The notes beneath the pieces were generated by a model. It ran no database searches. It was not told the origin of the DNA and was given only the letters and a program-made list of their open reading frames with translations. Shown one piece after another: positions 37,801 to 48,999 of a DNA stretch of 64,000 nt. This DNA comes from Streblospio benedicti (taxonomy: Eukaryota; Annelida; Polychaeta; Spionida; Spionidae): assembly GCA_019095985.1 (NCBI GenBank), contig CM032660.1, forward strand, positions 11,676,941 through 11,740,940, in the 5' to 3' direction. The first letter of the stretch is position 1. Each line of letters opens with the position of its first letter. Made by a program: the position numbers and the translations under genes.

Positions 37801-40800
37801 GGCGCTCAGCTATTTCAGTATAGATTTCTTGCGCTACTACTCGTAACGTACAGCGTGTACAGACTGTTGTGTGTTTTGACGTATTTTTTGTTATCGTGAT
37901 GTGTATCGTATCGCCAACAAAGTATCGTGATGTGTATTGTATCGTTGCTCAAGCGTATCGTTACAGGCCTACTGCTGATACTATGACCTTTTATCTCGCT
38001 CACAGAGGCTGTTAAATAAATCGGCAATTACTCGAAATTGTCAAAATTGAACCTGATGTTGTATGTTTCGTAACTTATTATAATGGTGAAAATAAGAAAC
38101 TAGACCATCTCCTGACTGTGTAGTGACCCGGCCTACAACATGCCGCAGATCATGCTGTTCATTTGTACTTTTGTGTTCACTATACTTTGACCTAGTATTT
38201 TGGTGAAGAATGATAATATTTCTCTTTGGAGTAGTTTTTGTTGCAACTGATTATTTACAGTTTAATTTATAGAGACGCTTCATACTTTTGCGTTAGCGAT
38301 ACTTTGAACTTGTTTTTCGGTGAAAGCTAGCACGAAGCTTTCAAACATTCTCATGTTATGTTTTACACAATGCATTAGTTTCGTGAACACTTTTGATTTG
38401 AAACTTTTTCAACAAAACACTTAAATATTTCAGATTAATAACTTTTAAATAAAAAGTTTGAAATGAAATGAAGTTAGCGTTGAGATATACATGTAAGTAG
38501 ACTACAATGTTAAATAAAGTGAAATAAATGATCACTTACGGTCCCATTGGTCCCATCGGACCCATTGGCCCTGCAACAAAAAAAATATTCAACATAATAT
38601 TTGATAAAGAAAACCATCAAATATTAAATCATTGGGACCAATTGTATGAATGTACTTGGGATGGAAAAATATTACTAACTCAGGGAGGGATATTTGACGT
38701 AGCTACACAAGCCAACTCAGGGAGGGATATTTGACGTAGCTACACAAACCAACTCAGGGAGGGATATTTGACGTAGCTACACAAGCCAACTCAGGGAGGG
38801 ATATTTGACGTTGTGTTATGACTCACCCATGTGCGGCGGTCCTCCCATGTTGGGGCGGCCACCTGCGGGCAAAGATAAAGTGGGGTCAACAAGGTGCATG
38901 CAAGATTTCACACGTTCTAACTGATTTCTAAATGCAAGCTTTCCGGTATTCAATCAGCAGTCTCCCAGTTAAGGCCTCGTTAGTTTTTCTTCAGCAGTCT
39001 CAGTAACTTTAAAAAATTGCTAGTCCTCCCCCAAAGTTCACTCTATGTAATATCGGCTGGTGGCACACCAGCCTCTATGGAAATCCAAACTGTAACCTAG
39101 AAAACTAGCCAATCAGCGCAATTCTCTCGCTTTTTGGGGGGAACTGTTGACCTGTCAATTTTCTGTATTTCCTCCTCCTCATGCTCCTTATATGGGCAAA
39201 AGCAACAACAACACGGCACTCACGTGGCAATATAGTCTTTATCACGCCCTGTACTAAATCCAAACACCAAATTGAAGGGCAGAGCGATTAAGGATATCTT
39301 TATACAGCCTTTATAAAAAAAGGAAAGTACAAATTTCCGGGCGGCAATGCACGATACGAATGAGGCTGAATACTAATGTTAAGTTTACCTGTTGAATTAT
39401 GCATATATTTGGCCTAATTGGCTTGATCTCAAGGCTCAAAAGCACGTTTTGAAAACATATAGCTATTGAGCCCTTGATATTCAGGGTGCCAAAGTTACTC
39501 ATTCATTGGAGACGGCTCAAGTTGCGTTTTACCGAATCTTTTTTCATTTTTAAAATAAATATGCTTTAAACCAAGTTAGTACTGCCCATTATTTATTGCT
39601 GGGGGGAGTGTGAGGATTTGGTCTGATGTTCATGTACAAAATTCATGACCCCCCCCCTATTTTTTTCTCTGTACAAAATAGGTGACACCAGCTTTATAAA
39701 ATGTTTTTTTGCCACAAATAATTATATAAATTAGTAGAAGAACTGCTCACGCTATGGGCAGTTTTCCGAAATGTACCACTTACTATGTAATTTCCTTTAT
39801 AAATAATGAATACATATATGATATTTTTTCATAAATAATGAATACATATATGATATTTTAACAGATAATTAAAGTATAGTTCATGTTCTATCTTTTATTG
39901 ATATTTTAGTACTAAATTCATCCAACAATTATACTAAAAAAAAATGTTTTGATAATCGTTTCCACCTGTACACGTTTGACGTACGAAATATTGATCACGT
40001 TATGGGCAGTTCACGGATGTAGTTGTGACTACCGTAAAATGTCTCCTTGATTGCAAACACCACATACCAGTTTGCCTGAATTATGGTTACTAATGTTCAT
40101 GGGCAAATGTGTATATCAAACTTATTTTTTCCTTGAGTAAATATATTGGCAATTTATCTTTAGATGCTTATCTCTGACTACGATATGTACATAATAATCA
40201 ACCCTACGACGGATGTGCCCATAACGTGAGCACGTCCTCTGTTTTACCCATGAAATGAAGGTAAAATAAAAAATGAAAAAAATCTTACCTGGCAGAAAAT
40301 AGACAACCACCCCCTGTTGTACTTGGTACTAAATTGATGACCCCCCCCTCTAAAATATCTGTACCAAAATAGAGAACCCCCACTGGATTTCCTCAGACTC
40401 CCCCTGACTTAAATAATGAGCACTCCCTTACTAGTCCTTACAAGTTGCGCAATGTGTTTTGGCTCAGCAGCTACTTGTATGCAGGTTGAGTGAATTGAAT
40501 TCAGCACGAGTCCTCCCCAATATTTACTAGTATAGACGAGCGGACTAGTGACTAAATGGGCGACTGAAATTTCAGGGTCAGGATTAGCCACTCGTCCGCT
40601 CGTATTGACTAGTAAAAACTTGTGGAGGACGAGTAAGGAATTTTAATAACGCGCCCTTTTGACGAGTAGCAATTCTGGTCAATTTGGCATACAAATATAG
40701 AGCTTTGTGCAAGGAGGACAAGTACATTGTTTTGCAGGACGAGTAGATATTTGAGGGTTACTCGTCCTGCTGACGAGTAGTACTTTTTCACCTAATCCTG

Positions 40801-43294
40801 ACCCTGTGAATAGAGAAATGCTTTTTGGGAATATAAGCAACTGACTCTGCTGATGTTGAACAGACTGTACATTGGACTAAAATACACATAGCATTTCAAT
40901 TGTATCTTTTAAATAGCAGTTTGGGTCAGGATAAGCATCAAACTGCCAGTGTACGACAAAACTTCAATATAAAATTGTTACACTATAACAAAAGAGAAAC
41001 AAAATTGCTTGAGATAAATTTGAGTCAACTATTCATTTTTTCTTGGATATAATGCTGCATGCTCAAAACTTCAATATAAAATTGTTACACTATAACAAAA
41101 GCTTCTTCCGATATTTCATAAAAGATACAAGCTTCCCATGTAGAAAATTCACTTGAACGGACGTTCCCAGTCGTAAATCATATTTCCCAGTCAGAAGCTC
41201 AGTCTACTAAAAAACCTCTGGGTTCACGAATGGTAAATACGACAGGGAGTGCCCCTTTGAGTGATTTTAACATATCATATGGGAAGCTCGTAATTTTGAG
41301 TTCGAAAAAAGCAGGCGAACGCAAAACAATAATAGGGGCAACACTAATATTAACTAGTATTGTAAACACTCTGGGGTGAAATATCATGGGAATCAATTAA
41401 AAATAGATCACCAAAAATCCGACAAGATTTATAATGTAATTAATATTTAGATTAAACAAGCATTTGCCATTCACTCCACTGTCACAGGCTTCAGTATATA
41501 AGTTCATCAAATGGCATTTTGAAGCAGGGTCATCGTGATCAAAAATAGATAACTTTGTGTGAAACCCTATTAGGAATGATGGTACATCATTTATTTTACT
41601 GTTACTTTAATATCTTAAGCATATAAAAAGAAGTTCCAACAGATTGACATCTATTCGTACCTCAAAGTCGCCATATTGGCAAATGCACCTGCTGCATTAA
41701 ATAAAGATCGCGTTATGAACGTTTAAATGGCGCCGATCTGATCACGCTGTATTCTAGAAAACTGTCCATATTTCTCTGTGTTTGACACTAGTAAAATCCT
41801 GTAATAAACCCTTCACCCGGACGTAATGAATTCTCAGAGATAAAAATTCGTAAAAATACGGGGGGAAAACAAACCCCCCGCATATTTCCCATCTCTGCCG
41901 TGACAATGCTGCTGACTCACCCATCGGCCCCATGGGTCCGCCCATCATCGGTCCGCCCATCATGGGGGGCATCCCCATGGGCATGGGGGGCATGCCCATG
42001 GACACTGGCGCCGGCATCATGCGCTGCTGTGGGGGGTTCTGTGGCGCCGGCGCTGGGGCAGCAGCAGCCGAGGCAGCGTCCTGGGAATCGTCGTCGTCCT
42101 CTAAACACAGGCAAAACAAAAAACAGTGACGGCGTTAGTACTCATATTTTTTGCTTCCCATGGAACTACACACTCTGAAAATTTGGAGTCTCACCCTAAA
42201 ATTATGGAGTCCCTCTGAATTATGTACAATCCGACGAAAAAATCAATGTTTATTGTTATATTGTGAGTGTGCAATATAAATCATAAGTGGCTAGTAAAGT
42301 TCAACCCATTCGTATCCGGATAGGCCTGTAATGATACGCTTGAGCAACGATACAATACACATCACGATACTTTGTTAGCGATACGATACATATCACGATA
42401 ACAAAAAACATAAGTCAAAATACACACCAGTCTGTACACGCTGTACGTTACGACTAGTAGCGCTAGAAATCTATACTGAAATAGCGGAGCCCATACTCAT
42501 GGGAAAAGACAAAGATTTACCTTGAATTATGCAATATTTTGCATATAAATTCATTTAACAGTTATATCGTGAAAGTATCGCGATATAGACTATCATATCG
42601 ATACTTTAATCGTGAGTAAATAAATCGTGATTCAGCGATGCATCGGTGTATCGTTGCAGTCCTATATCCAGATGTCCCTTGAGGGACATTTTTACTCCCG
42701 ATTTTGCACAGAAAAGTCACACGGATTATCGCTGTTTTTCACATATAAACAGTGGGGTCTGCTCCCGTGATGTTTGCGCACAATTTAATTTTCGAATTTC
42801 GTGGGTAGGTGCTAAAACTCAAACTTAAATAGTCAGCAAACATTAATAGCCTATGTAAAGTAGGTCCAGGATGAAGCAAAATTGCAAAATTAAAGTCACA
42901 AAATAGGTCCAGGATGAAGCAAAATTGCAAAATTAAAGTCACAAAATAATTTATAGATAAAAATCGGAAAATTTCATTGCCACGAAATATTTTAGTTTTA
43001 CATTATTTTTGCACACATTTCACCAACATGAACCTTCATAGGCAGAGCCAAAGTACTTTTTCCACCAAAATACTTCATTTTCATAGGGTTTTTGGCACGT
43101 TCTCGAAGTTATTATTCTATATGGCGACATTGCCATGCTTGAAGTCTGCGATTACCTGCGATTCCCTGGCGTTTGAGTTTTTCGTGGTTTTTCAAGTCGT
43201 CCTCTGGGATTCCTTCCATGCCGTAGATCTCTAGCTCTATACTGTTTCTATTGGGCAGAGAGTTGGGCACCTTATCCACTTTTTCCTTGTGAAC
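31825..43294 (-). CDS. ZNF207: BuGZ/ZNF207-like Bub3-binding protein, eight 3' exons
   Basis: Exons in order: 43156-43294, 41921-42100, 38827-38862, 38540-38570, 36495-36677, 33884-34066, 32361-32448, 31825-31943 (stop TAG). The first reads [20 protein letters not shown] then [13 protein letters not shown], the sequence right after the zinc fingers in ZNF207. Acidic [11 protein letters not shown] and Pro/Met/Gly-rich repeats follow. KPTFPAYS and HPDEDISL + [11 protein letters not shown] form the GLEBS motif that binds Bub3, with the two glutamates straddling a splice site. The C-terminus [15 protein letters not shown] matches the vertebrate end. BuGZ acts at kinetochores and spindle microtubules. 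The exon(s) for the N-terminal C2H2 fingers were not found in the window. Exon 36495-36677 is one base short of the phase needed; the copy at 63875 keeps the frame. Confidence 0.88.
35072..35698. mobile_element. Nested Tigger-like MITE
   Basis: A 627-bp element flanked by TA on both sides. Ends CAGTACAACCTCGTTTAACC and, on the right, the inverse of CAGTACAACCTTGTTTAACC. It is wholly inside the 34604-36328 element, so it inserted later. Non-coding. Confidence 0.8.
35740..35890 (-). mobile_element. LINE/SINE 3' tail with ATCAATCA-type end
   Basis: On the minus strand the sequence runs GGTGACTTATAAGCCCC ... to a tail of AATAAATAAATCAATCAATC, the short-repeat 3' end typical of CR1-like LINEs and their SINEs. 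It is also nested in the outer Tigger-like element. Confidence 0.45.
37190..37260. repeat. Short repeat shared with 42.70 kb
   Basis: TTTTGCACAGAAAAGTC, GGATTATCGC and GTTTTTCACATATAAA recur in the same order at 42692-42750. Identity unknown. Confidence 0.55.
37355..37505. repeat. ~150-bp repeat shared with 51.37-51.56 kb
   Basis: TTGAACATGTTTATTTACA, GGGAAAACAATTATTTTCAT and AACTGGGTGTGCAGTGCTCT occur in the same order at both places, about 85% alike by eye. Confidence 0.7.
37561..37971 (+). mobile_element. hAT-type MITE, long form
   Basis: 411 bp, flanked by a perfect 8-bp target duplication CTGCTGAT (37553-37560, 37972-37979), the hAT hallmark. Ends TAGGACTGCAACGATAC and, inverted, TAGGCCTGTAACGATAC. 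Non-coding, in a BuGZ intron. Confidence 0.9.
38677..38811. repeat. 37-bp minisatellite, 3.6 units
   Basis: Units begin AACTCAGGGAGGGATATTTG at 38677, 38714, 38751 and 38788, nearly identical, ending 15 bases before BuGZ exon 38827-38862 (downstream side on the coding strand). Confidence 0.95.
39601..40402. mobile_element. ~800-bp element with GGGGGAGT-type inverted ends
   Basis: The left end GGGGGGAGTGTGAGGATTT is mirrored by TTTCCTCAGACTCCCCC at the right end. GACCCCCC blocks follow each end, and an inner inverted pair (GCTCACGCTATGGGC at 39746; GCCCATAACGTGAGC at 40217) is also present. No ORF. Family unknown. Confidence 0.6.
40573..40806. mobile_element. 234-bp MITE with CAGGGTCAGGATTAG ends
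   Basis: Perfect 15-bp terminal inverted repeats. The interior holds several GACGAGTA motifs and their complement TACTCGTC. CAGGG ends suggest a hAT relative, but the flanking bases show only a 4-base match, so the target duplication is unproven. Confidence 0.75.
42321..42664 (-). mobile_element. hAT-type MITE, short form, opposite orientation
   Basis: Reverse-orientation relative of 37561-37971, missing about 67 internal bases. Flanked by TATCCGGA (42313-42320) and TATCCAGA (42665-42672), an 8-bp duplication with one change. Confidence 0.88.
42770..43105. mobile_element. Relative of the 29.4-kb MITE with shared right flank
   Basis: Matches 29430-29716 through TTGCGCACAATTTAATTT, the TTTTAGTTTTACA end and the CCAACATGAACCTTCATAGG flank. 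A 43-base internal segment is doubled (starts near 42865 and 42904). The left end is lost. It stops 50 bases from a BuGZ exon. Confidence 0.7.
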
Positions 43295-44289
43295 CTGTAA
43301 CAAATAGATGGTTTAGTCATTAAAGAATATGTTACAGACAAGATGAGATAATAAATATTAACTATCTGCCTTAAATTTTTTTTTAAGTTTTGTCTTGATT
43401 ACATTTACCCGTCATTCTAACACATGAATACTTATTACGGCTTTTGAACCCCTAACACATGTACCACTGCTGTTCAATGCACAGCTATGCATTTCTATGT
43501 AAACTTTGAGAAATAGAAGCATCACTGTTTTTAAAAATTAGAGGCAGGATGCAAAACATAACTGGTGATTTATCTAGGTGCAAATGAAATTTAGTAATTG
43601 TTTTGAAAATTGGCGTAGTTATTTCCATTGAGCTCAATAAAAATACACCTGATTATGAAATGCAGATTGTGCAAATTTAACGGAGAAAATGGATTGACAA
43701 GTTTAAAAATGCTTGAGGGGACCGACACTGTTGATTTTTTATATATATATATTTCTTTCTTAACCAACAGATTGATGTCATCAATATCTTAGATGGTACC
43801 TACCTTTGCATGCAGTGTATGGGAGAGACATGCTGCCTGTGTACAAAAATTATCAAAAACTAAATGTGACAAATGAAATTTAGACATTTAAAAATACACT
43901 GATTATTGCAGATTAAATTAACGATGTGCTAGGGACCCGCTTTTAACCAAAGATTGATTTTTTGCAGTGTATGGAGAGACCCGACCTCAGTTTCTTGACA
44001 TATGTGACATTTAAAATGTTTGCTTTTGATGTTGGATCAAAATTTTTTTTTCATCATCGATATCTGTTGCAATACCTGATATATTGAACACAAAAACATG
44101 CACTGTGTAGACAGTGGCGTTACAATATTCCAATTACATAAGTTCATTTATCAAATCTACATGGACATATTATCTACATGTATAACTTACTTAAAATCTA
44201 CCGAAACCTACTTCTAATTAAATGGGCCTTAAAAAATAACTATATTTCTACATTTTCTTCAGGAAATAATTTGCCAACTCAAAATATGA

Positions 44290-45880
44290 TTATATAACAG
44301 TTTGTTAGACTTCATGTGGTTAATGATATGGTCCCAAATAAGCTATTCCATAATCTTACAAACTATACATGTGAGACTGACTGGCCTATAATTACACGAG
44401 AGTTTTCTATTGCCTTTCTTGAAAATTGCGGAGATGTTTGCACATTTCCATTGATCTGGCAACGCCATAGTTCTTAACGACGGTGGCAAAGATGATTATT
44501 AGAGGCTTACAAATTATAACACCATTAATATCGCTTTTTAGGGACCATGTCATTAACCATATGAAGTCCTAACAAACTGTTTAGAGATACAATATGGATA
44601 AACATCACTCCAACTACTAAAAAGTACTTTGATAAGTGGGACTGAAATATTAAGACAGTTGGGCCACATTGAAGATGATGTGGTGTACATGAACTTTCAA
44701 AAGGCCTTTGACAAGGTACCACACTACTTTTCGCATAAAAACATTCAAAGTAAATGTACATGAGTAGTACTAAGTACACAGTTTTCAAAGTGATAAAATG
44801 AATCTTGTTGGACATTTGAAAAAAAAAATCTATTTTAAGTCTTTCAAGTACCGAATTTGGCTGTAAAATACACTGCATTGCATAAATATGCATCACATTT
44901 TCAAAAAGAATTGGGAGATACTCCTCCAAAACCCCTGCCACAAGAGGGGGGTACCCCCACTATCACACTCTCCCCCCGTTGCACCGTTGGCACCGCCTGT
45001 CCGCTTCGCTGAGTCTATAGACACCGAAAATGATAGCCAGCCATGTAGAGCTGGAAGAGCACATGTATGGGATGTGCAAATGCACATTACCTTAGAAAGT
45101 CAGGCGTGCACAACAATAACAATGCATCTTATGTCTTGTATGCACCACAGATTTTCACCATATACATGTGTTCTATTGATTTCCCAAGCTCCACAATGAC
45201 AATGTCATATCAACCATTGTTTGATACTAGAATCAAATGATATCGTGATGCACACTCTTTTCGATGCAGTGATATGATTGTATTTTCTTGAATACTTTTT
45301 CGTACTGAATCGAGGCTGTCTACACGCATAAATGACAGCACGCATCACCTGGGTTTAGTGATAGAGACAATCATTTACGACGCGTCATTTAAAATCGAAA
45401 GTGCATCTTAGCACACCAGTAAAAGCGTGTTTACACGCGTGTGGTTCAATCAAGTACATTCGATAATGGCTGTGCCAATATGCGAGCCAAAAACATCAAC
45501 ATTTTAAAGAAAAACGTAATTTTTTTTTTTTTGTTATTTCCTCTGAATTTCGGAATTTTGTAATCCTGATCAGAATGCTCGGAATCTGCTTCGAATACTT
45601 GGCAACTCTGTAATAGGGCAGCGAGGACAAACTGCAGGCTTTACTCATTTAGCTATCGGGTGGTGACTGCTTGGAATAATCTCCCCTAAACACATAGTAA
45701 CAGCACCAAATGTTGGCACATTTGAAAGACATTTGGACAGATATTGGGCACATGAGGAAATGAAATTCAACTATAAAATTGCTCCTGGCCATGCTACACG
45801 TGACCTGCACGAAGCAACCGCCAACAGCGATGACGATCTGGGCATAGAGGCCGATTGACCTGCGCCCAGAAATCTACCTA
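44290..45880 (+). mobile_element. CR1-like LINE with inverted 5' part
   Basis: Minus strand 44520-44290 encodes the RT stretch DQWKCANISAIFKKGN, NYRPVSLTCIVCKIME, NHMKSNKLL. The plus strand from 44540 repeats the last ~43 bases (RDHVINHMKS) and goes on to DDVVYMNFQKAFDKVP, then after a decayed middle to RVVTAWNNLP and TFERHLDRYWAHEEMKFNYK, the RT C-terminus (45615-45790). A forward 3' part joined to an inverted 5' part with a short overlap is the product of twin priming. Several stops and shifts show it is dead. Confidence 0.8.
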
Positions 45881-45889
45881 TGCTATGCA

Positions 45890-46085
45890 TACCTATGCAT
45901 GCATGACTGTATGTATAAAGGGGAGGTTCGAAGCCTCGTTAAAAGGCGTGTCCGTGTAGAGGAGAGCCACCCCTTCTTCACTTAAAAAGAACTCACCAGG
46001 TGACCTAGTTTGAAAACTATACCTAGTGATCCCTCCACACACCCGATGCTGTTGGCTACCTAGCCTGCCTCTGGAGGTCCATGTA
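45890..46085. repeat. Repeat shared with 10.92-11.10 kb (inverted)
   Basis: Directly follows the LINE C-terminus. Shared blocks: AGCCTCGTTAAAAGGCGTGT, GAACTCACC and CTAGTTTGAAAACTATA. Likely the LINE 3' UTR. Confidence 0.65.
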
Positions 46086-47010
46086 CCAACACCACGTGGC
46101 CTCCCTCTGCTATAATCATCAAAATTGATGGCTGCGGAGTACAAACAAACAAAAAACAAATAGATCTAAACGAGTTCAGAAGACGGAACTCTCGAGCACG
46201 CACTGCATCAAAGGTCTATCTTCAGTTAAGTAGACATTTTTAGAAAAGGATACCAGCACCATGGCTTTAACTGCTTCTTCTTCTTTCTACCCATGATGAC
46301 CCAAGATTGTAAAATGTGATTATAAGAAGAGAATAATTATTTTTATTGTGTTTTAGTCCACAAGCAAGCTTTATTTCGTGCGAATGTAGGGAATGCCCGT
46401 ATGTTGACGACTAGCATTTACTTCATTCTTGCAAACTAATAAGAGCGGCGTAATTCAAATAGTTAATGTTATGGTATGCTGCAAAATGCGTTTGAAAATT
46501 GATTATATATTCAAAACAAACGTGTACATGCAAATTACTTGTAAAACATTTGGAATTTGGAGTGCAATAGTAGCAGAGAATTTGCTAGTCCCGTCGAGGT
46601 GTTTTAATCCCTATTCGAGCTTTTTAAGTGCAATTATAATATTTGTATCTGCGTACGTTGTGATTTTTGTTCCGTTCTGTCCATGAATGCTAACATGAAG
46701 ACATAAATAAATCATTAATCATTCATTGAAAATGTTATAGCTATTAATAATTCAATGTACACGTCGCAGATATGGTTTTGTCATACCAAATCATAGATCA
46801 GATGCACGGTCCCTCACCTGCTATCACCACCAGCCACATGCCATACCACACTGTTACATGGTAACCACGACTGAATTCGAATCCACAGTTACAGTTGATT
46901 GCCACATTAGATCATCACTGTCCAACACCAGGTGGGAAAAGAATGGTCAATATTCAAGACAATTTAAGATCACAAAAGAACAACACAGGTTTCAGGTGTC
47001 ATGTAAAATC

Positions 47011-47532
47011 TAATATGTGTATATAAGCATATGCTTAGGACCCCAACGCCTCGTGTTATGTCTGGTTCATGTGCAAAAAATTTAAGACATTTCTTATAAC
47101 ACAATGTCACACACGCACGCACGCTCGCACGCACGCTCGCACGCACACACACGCACGCACACACGCACACACACACACACACAACTGTCAAAATGGGTAG
47201 TGGGCTACTGTGTTAGAACAGTGGTGGGTAATCTCAGGGGACGGTGTGGGAGTGTCAAGACAGTGTGGATGCTGTAGACCTGAGCTATGCAAGATGAATA
47301 GTGGGTGAGGGTCGGGGTATGGGCGGTTTTTACTTCTGAATACGGTATGAAACTTGAGCCCGTTATCAATTTTTCGTCCCCATGGGTATAAGCTAGTAAG
47401 CTAGTCCTGCATGCAATTGCCTAACAACAACTCAAATCAGTAAAATATAAGCATAGTAACCACTGTTACACATATGATTAACCCATGCCATAGCATGAAA
47501 CTTTAAACAGCTTTGTACACCACAAATCTAAA
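47011..47532. repeat. Local direct repeat, left copy (~520 bp)
   Basis: Aligns with 47973-48455: TGTTATGTCTGGTTCA, ATGGGTAGTGGGCTACTGTG, TGCTGTAGACCTGAGCTATG and CAATTTTTCGTCCCCATGGG are shared in order. It contains a (CACG)/(CA) microsatellite (47105-47182) where the other copy has an A-rich run. Confidence 0.92.
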
Positions 47533-47828
47533 TGACCTACACTTGATCACGGGTTTCATACAGTGATAATGCTGTCAAAAAGGAGGCCACTATGCAGGTA
47601 TGAGATAAATAATAAGGTGAATGACGTACTTCCATAGTAAATAAAATAGCTATGACAGAGAAGTCGTTCATTATACTATGATCTACAATATCGGTAGGCC
47701 GTTTCATTGTATGTATATCCAGCTGTATAGACTAACTAATTATTATGCATATATAATTTAACCTGGATGTCGAATCCTCGGAGGTCTAATCTTCAGTTAT
47801 TATCCATTGAGTAAAGTGGATGCATTTT

Positions 47829-47868
47829 GGCTGAATTTCTGGCTGAATTTTTGGCTGAATTCTGAATT
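47829..47868. repeat. 12-bp tandem repeat GGCTGAATTTCT
   Basis: Three successive units with small changes. No function seen. Confidence 0.75.
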
Positions 47869-47972
47869 GAGTTCATTGCCTATGTATGTATACGGACCTC
47901 GTGTGTATAGTCTTAACCAGCCCAATCGGGGCTTGGGTATTATTACAGCCTTATATTTTTGTAATATGTATA

Positions 47973-48455
47973 TAATATGTATATATAAGCAAATGCTTAA
48001 GACCCAAACCCCTTGTGTTATGTCTGGTTCACATGCAGAAAATTTAAGACATATCCTACAAGACAATGTCACACAAAAAACATCAAAAAACAAAACAAAA
48101 CAAACAAACAAACTGTCAGAATGGGTAGTGGGCTACTGTGTTAGAAAAGTGATGGGTAATGTACTAATCTCAGGCGATGGCGTGGGAGTGTTAAGACAGT
48201 GTGGATGCTGTAGACCTGAGCTATGCAAGATGAATAGTGGGTGAGGATCGGGGTATGGCGGTGTTTATTTCAGAATAGGCATGAAACTTGAGCCCATTAT
48301 CAATTTTTCGTCCCCATGGGTATAAACTAGTCTTGCATGCAATTGCCTAACAACGCAAATCAGTAAAATATAAGCATAGTAACCACTGTTACACATATGA
48401 TTTACTCTCGTCATTACATGAACCCTTAAACAGCTTTGTACATAATAAATCTAAA
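47973..48455. repeat. Local direct repeat, right copy
   Basis: Partner of 47011-47532, roughly 88-90% alike by eye. Confidence 0.92.
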
Positions 48456-48459
48456 GAGA

Positions 48460-48960
48460 GGGGCACATTCCATCTTGCGGCGGCAGTCGCCTCAACACGC
48501 GGCGTCTACGGCGTTTTCCGCAAGCATTGACCAAAGTACAGTTATGGGCACATACGCACAGGCTCCATGCGTTATGAGTGCGTCGGCACAGGGAGTGATT
48601 TTTATTGAGGTGGCCGTGCCATCAACTTGCATAGAACGTGCGATGTACTCGCGTATAATTTACGTTCTACGCACCGCATGATTACAAAAGTACGGGACCA
48701 CACTTTCATGATACAGGCAACGCACGGCCCCAGTACTGTGTCTGTGCCGACAACGTACGGGTAAATCCATCTGCTTTAACGTAAGGTCACCACACTGCCT
48801 CCTTACGGTCAGACCATGACGTAGGGTGGTCGTAGAAGAAGTTTGGTAAGCCAAACCTATTCTGCGGACACCGTACGGCCTTGAAAAAAAACGTACGTTT
48901 GCCGCACTGTACACTCACGGATCCTCACGTTTTCTATGAGTTTTTGACAGTATAGACAGG
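48460..48960. other. CpG-rich patch abutting the duplication
   Basis: Dense CG dinucleotides and several CGTACG sites (48753, 48869, 48890) stand out from AT-rich surroundings. It begins where similarity between the two duplicate copies stops. Open frames of 80-84 codons on both strands show no recognisable domain. Could be part of an unknown element or an unmethylated island. Confidence 0.35.
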
Positions 48961-48999
48961 CTGTAGACCCACCTTGAGTGTTTTCATCGTTGATTTCAC

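Noticed and set aside
43806-43845. Possible remnant of the BuGZ zinc-finger exon (minus strand TACACAGG...ATACACTGCATGC)
   Set aside because: It resembles the codons for YTGPGLAIHCMQ only with two extra bases, and the expected CHICHKKL upstream is absent; too short to call.
47800-48244. Open frames of 103 and 145 codons on both strands
   Set aside because: They cross the boundary of a non-coding duplicated repeat and a 12-bp tandem repeat; no similarity seen.
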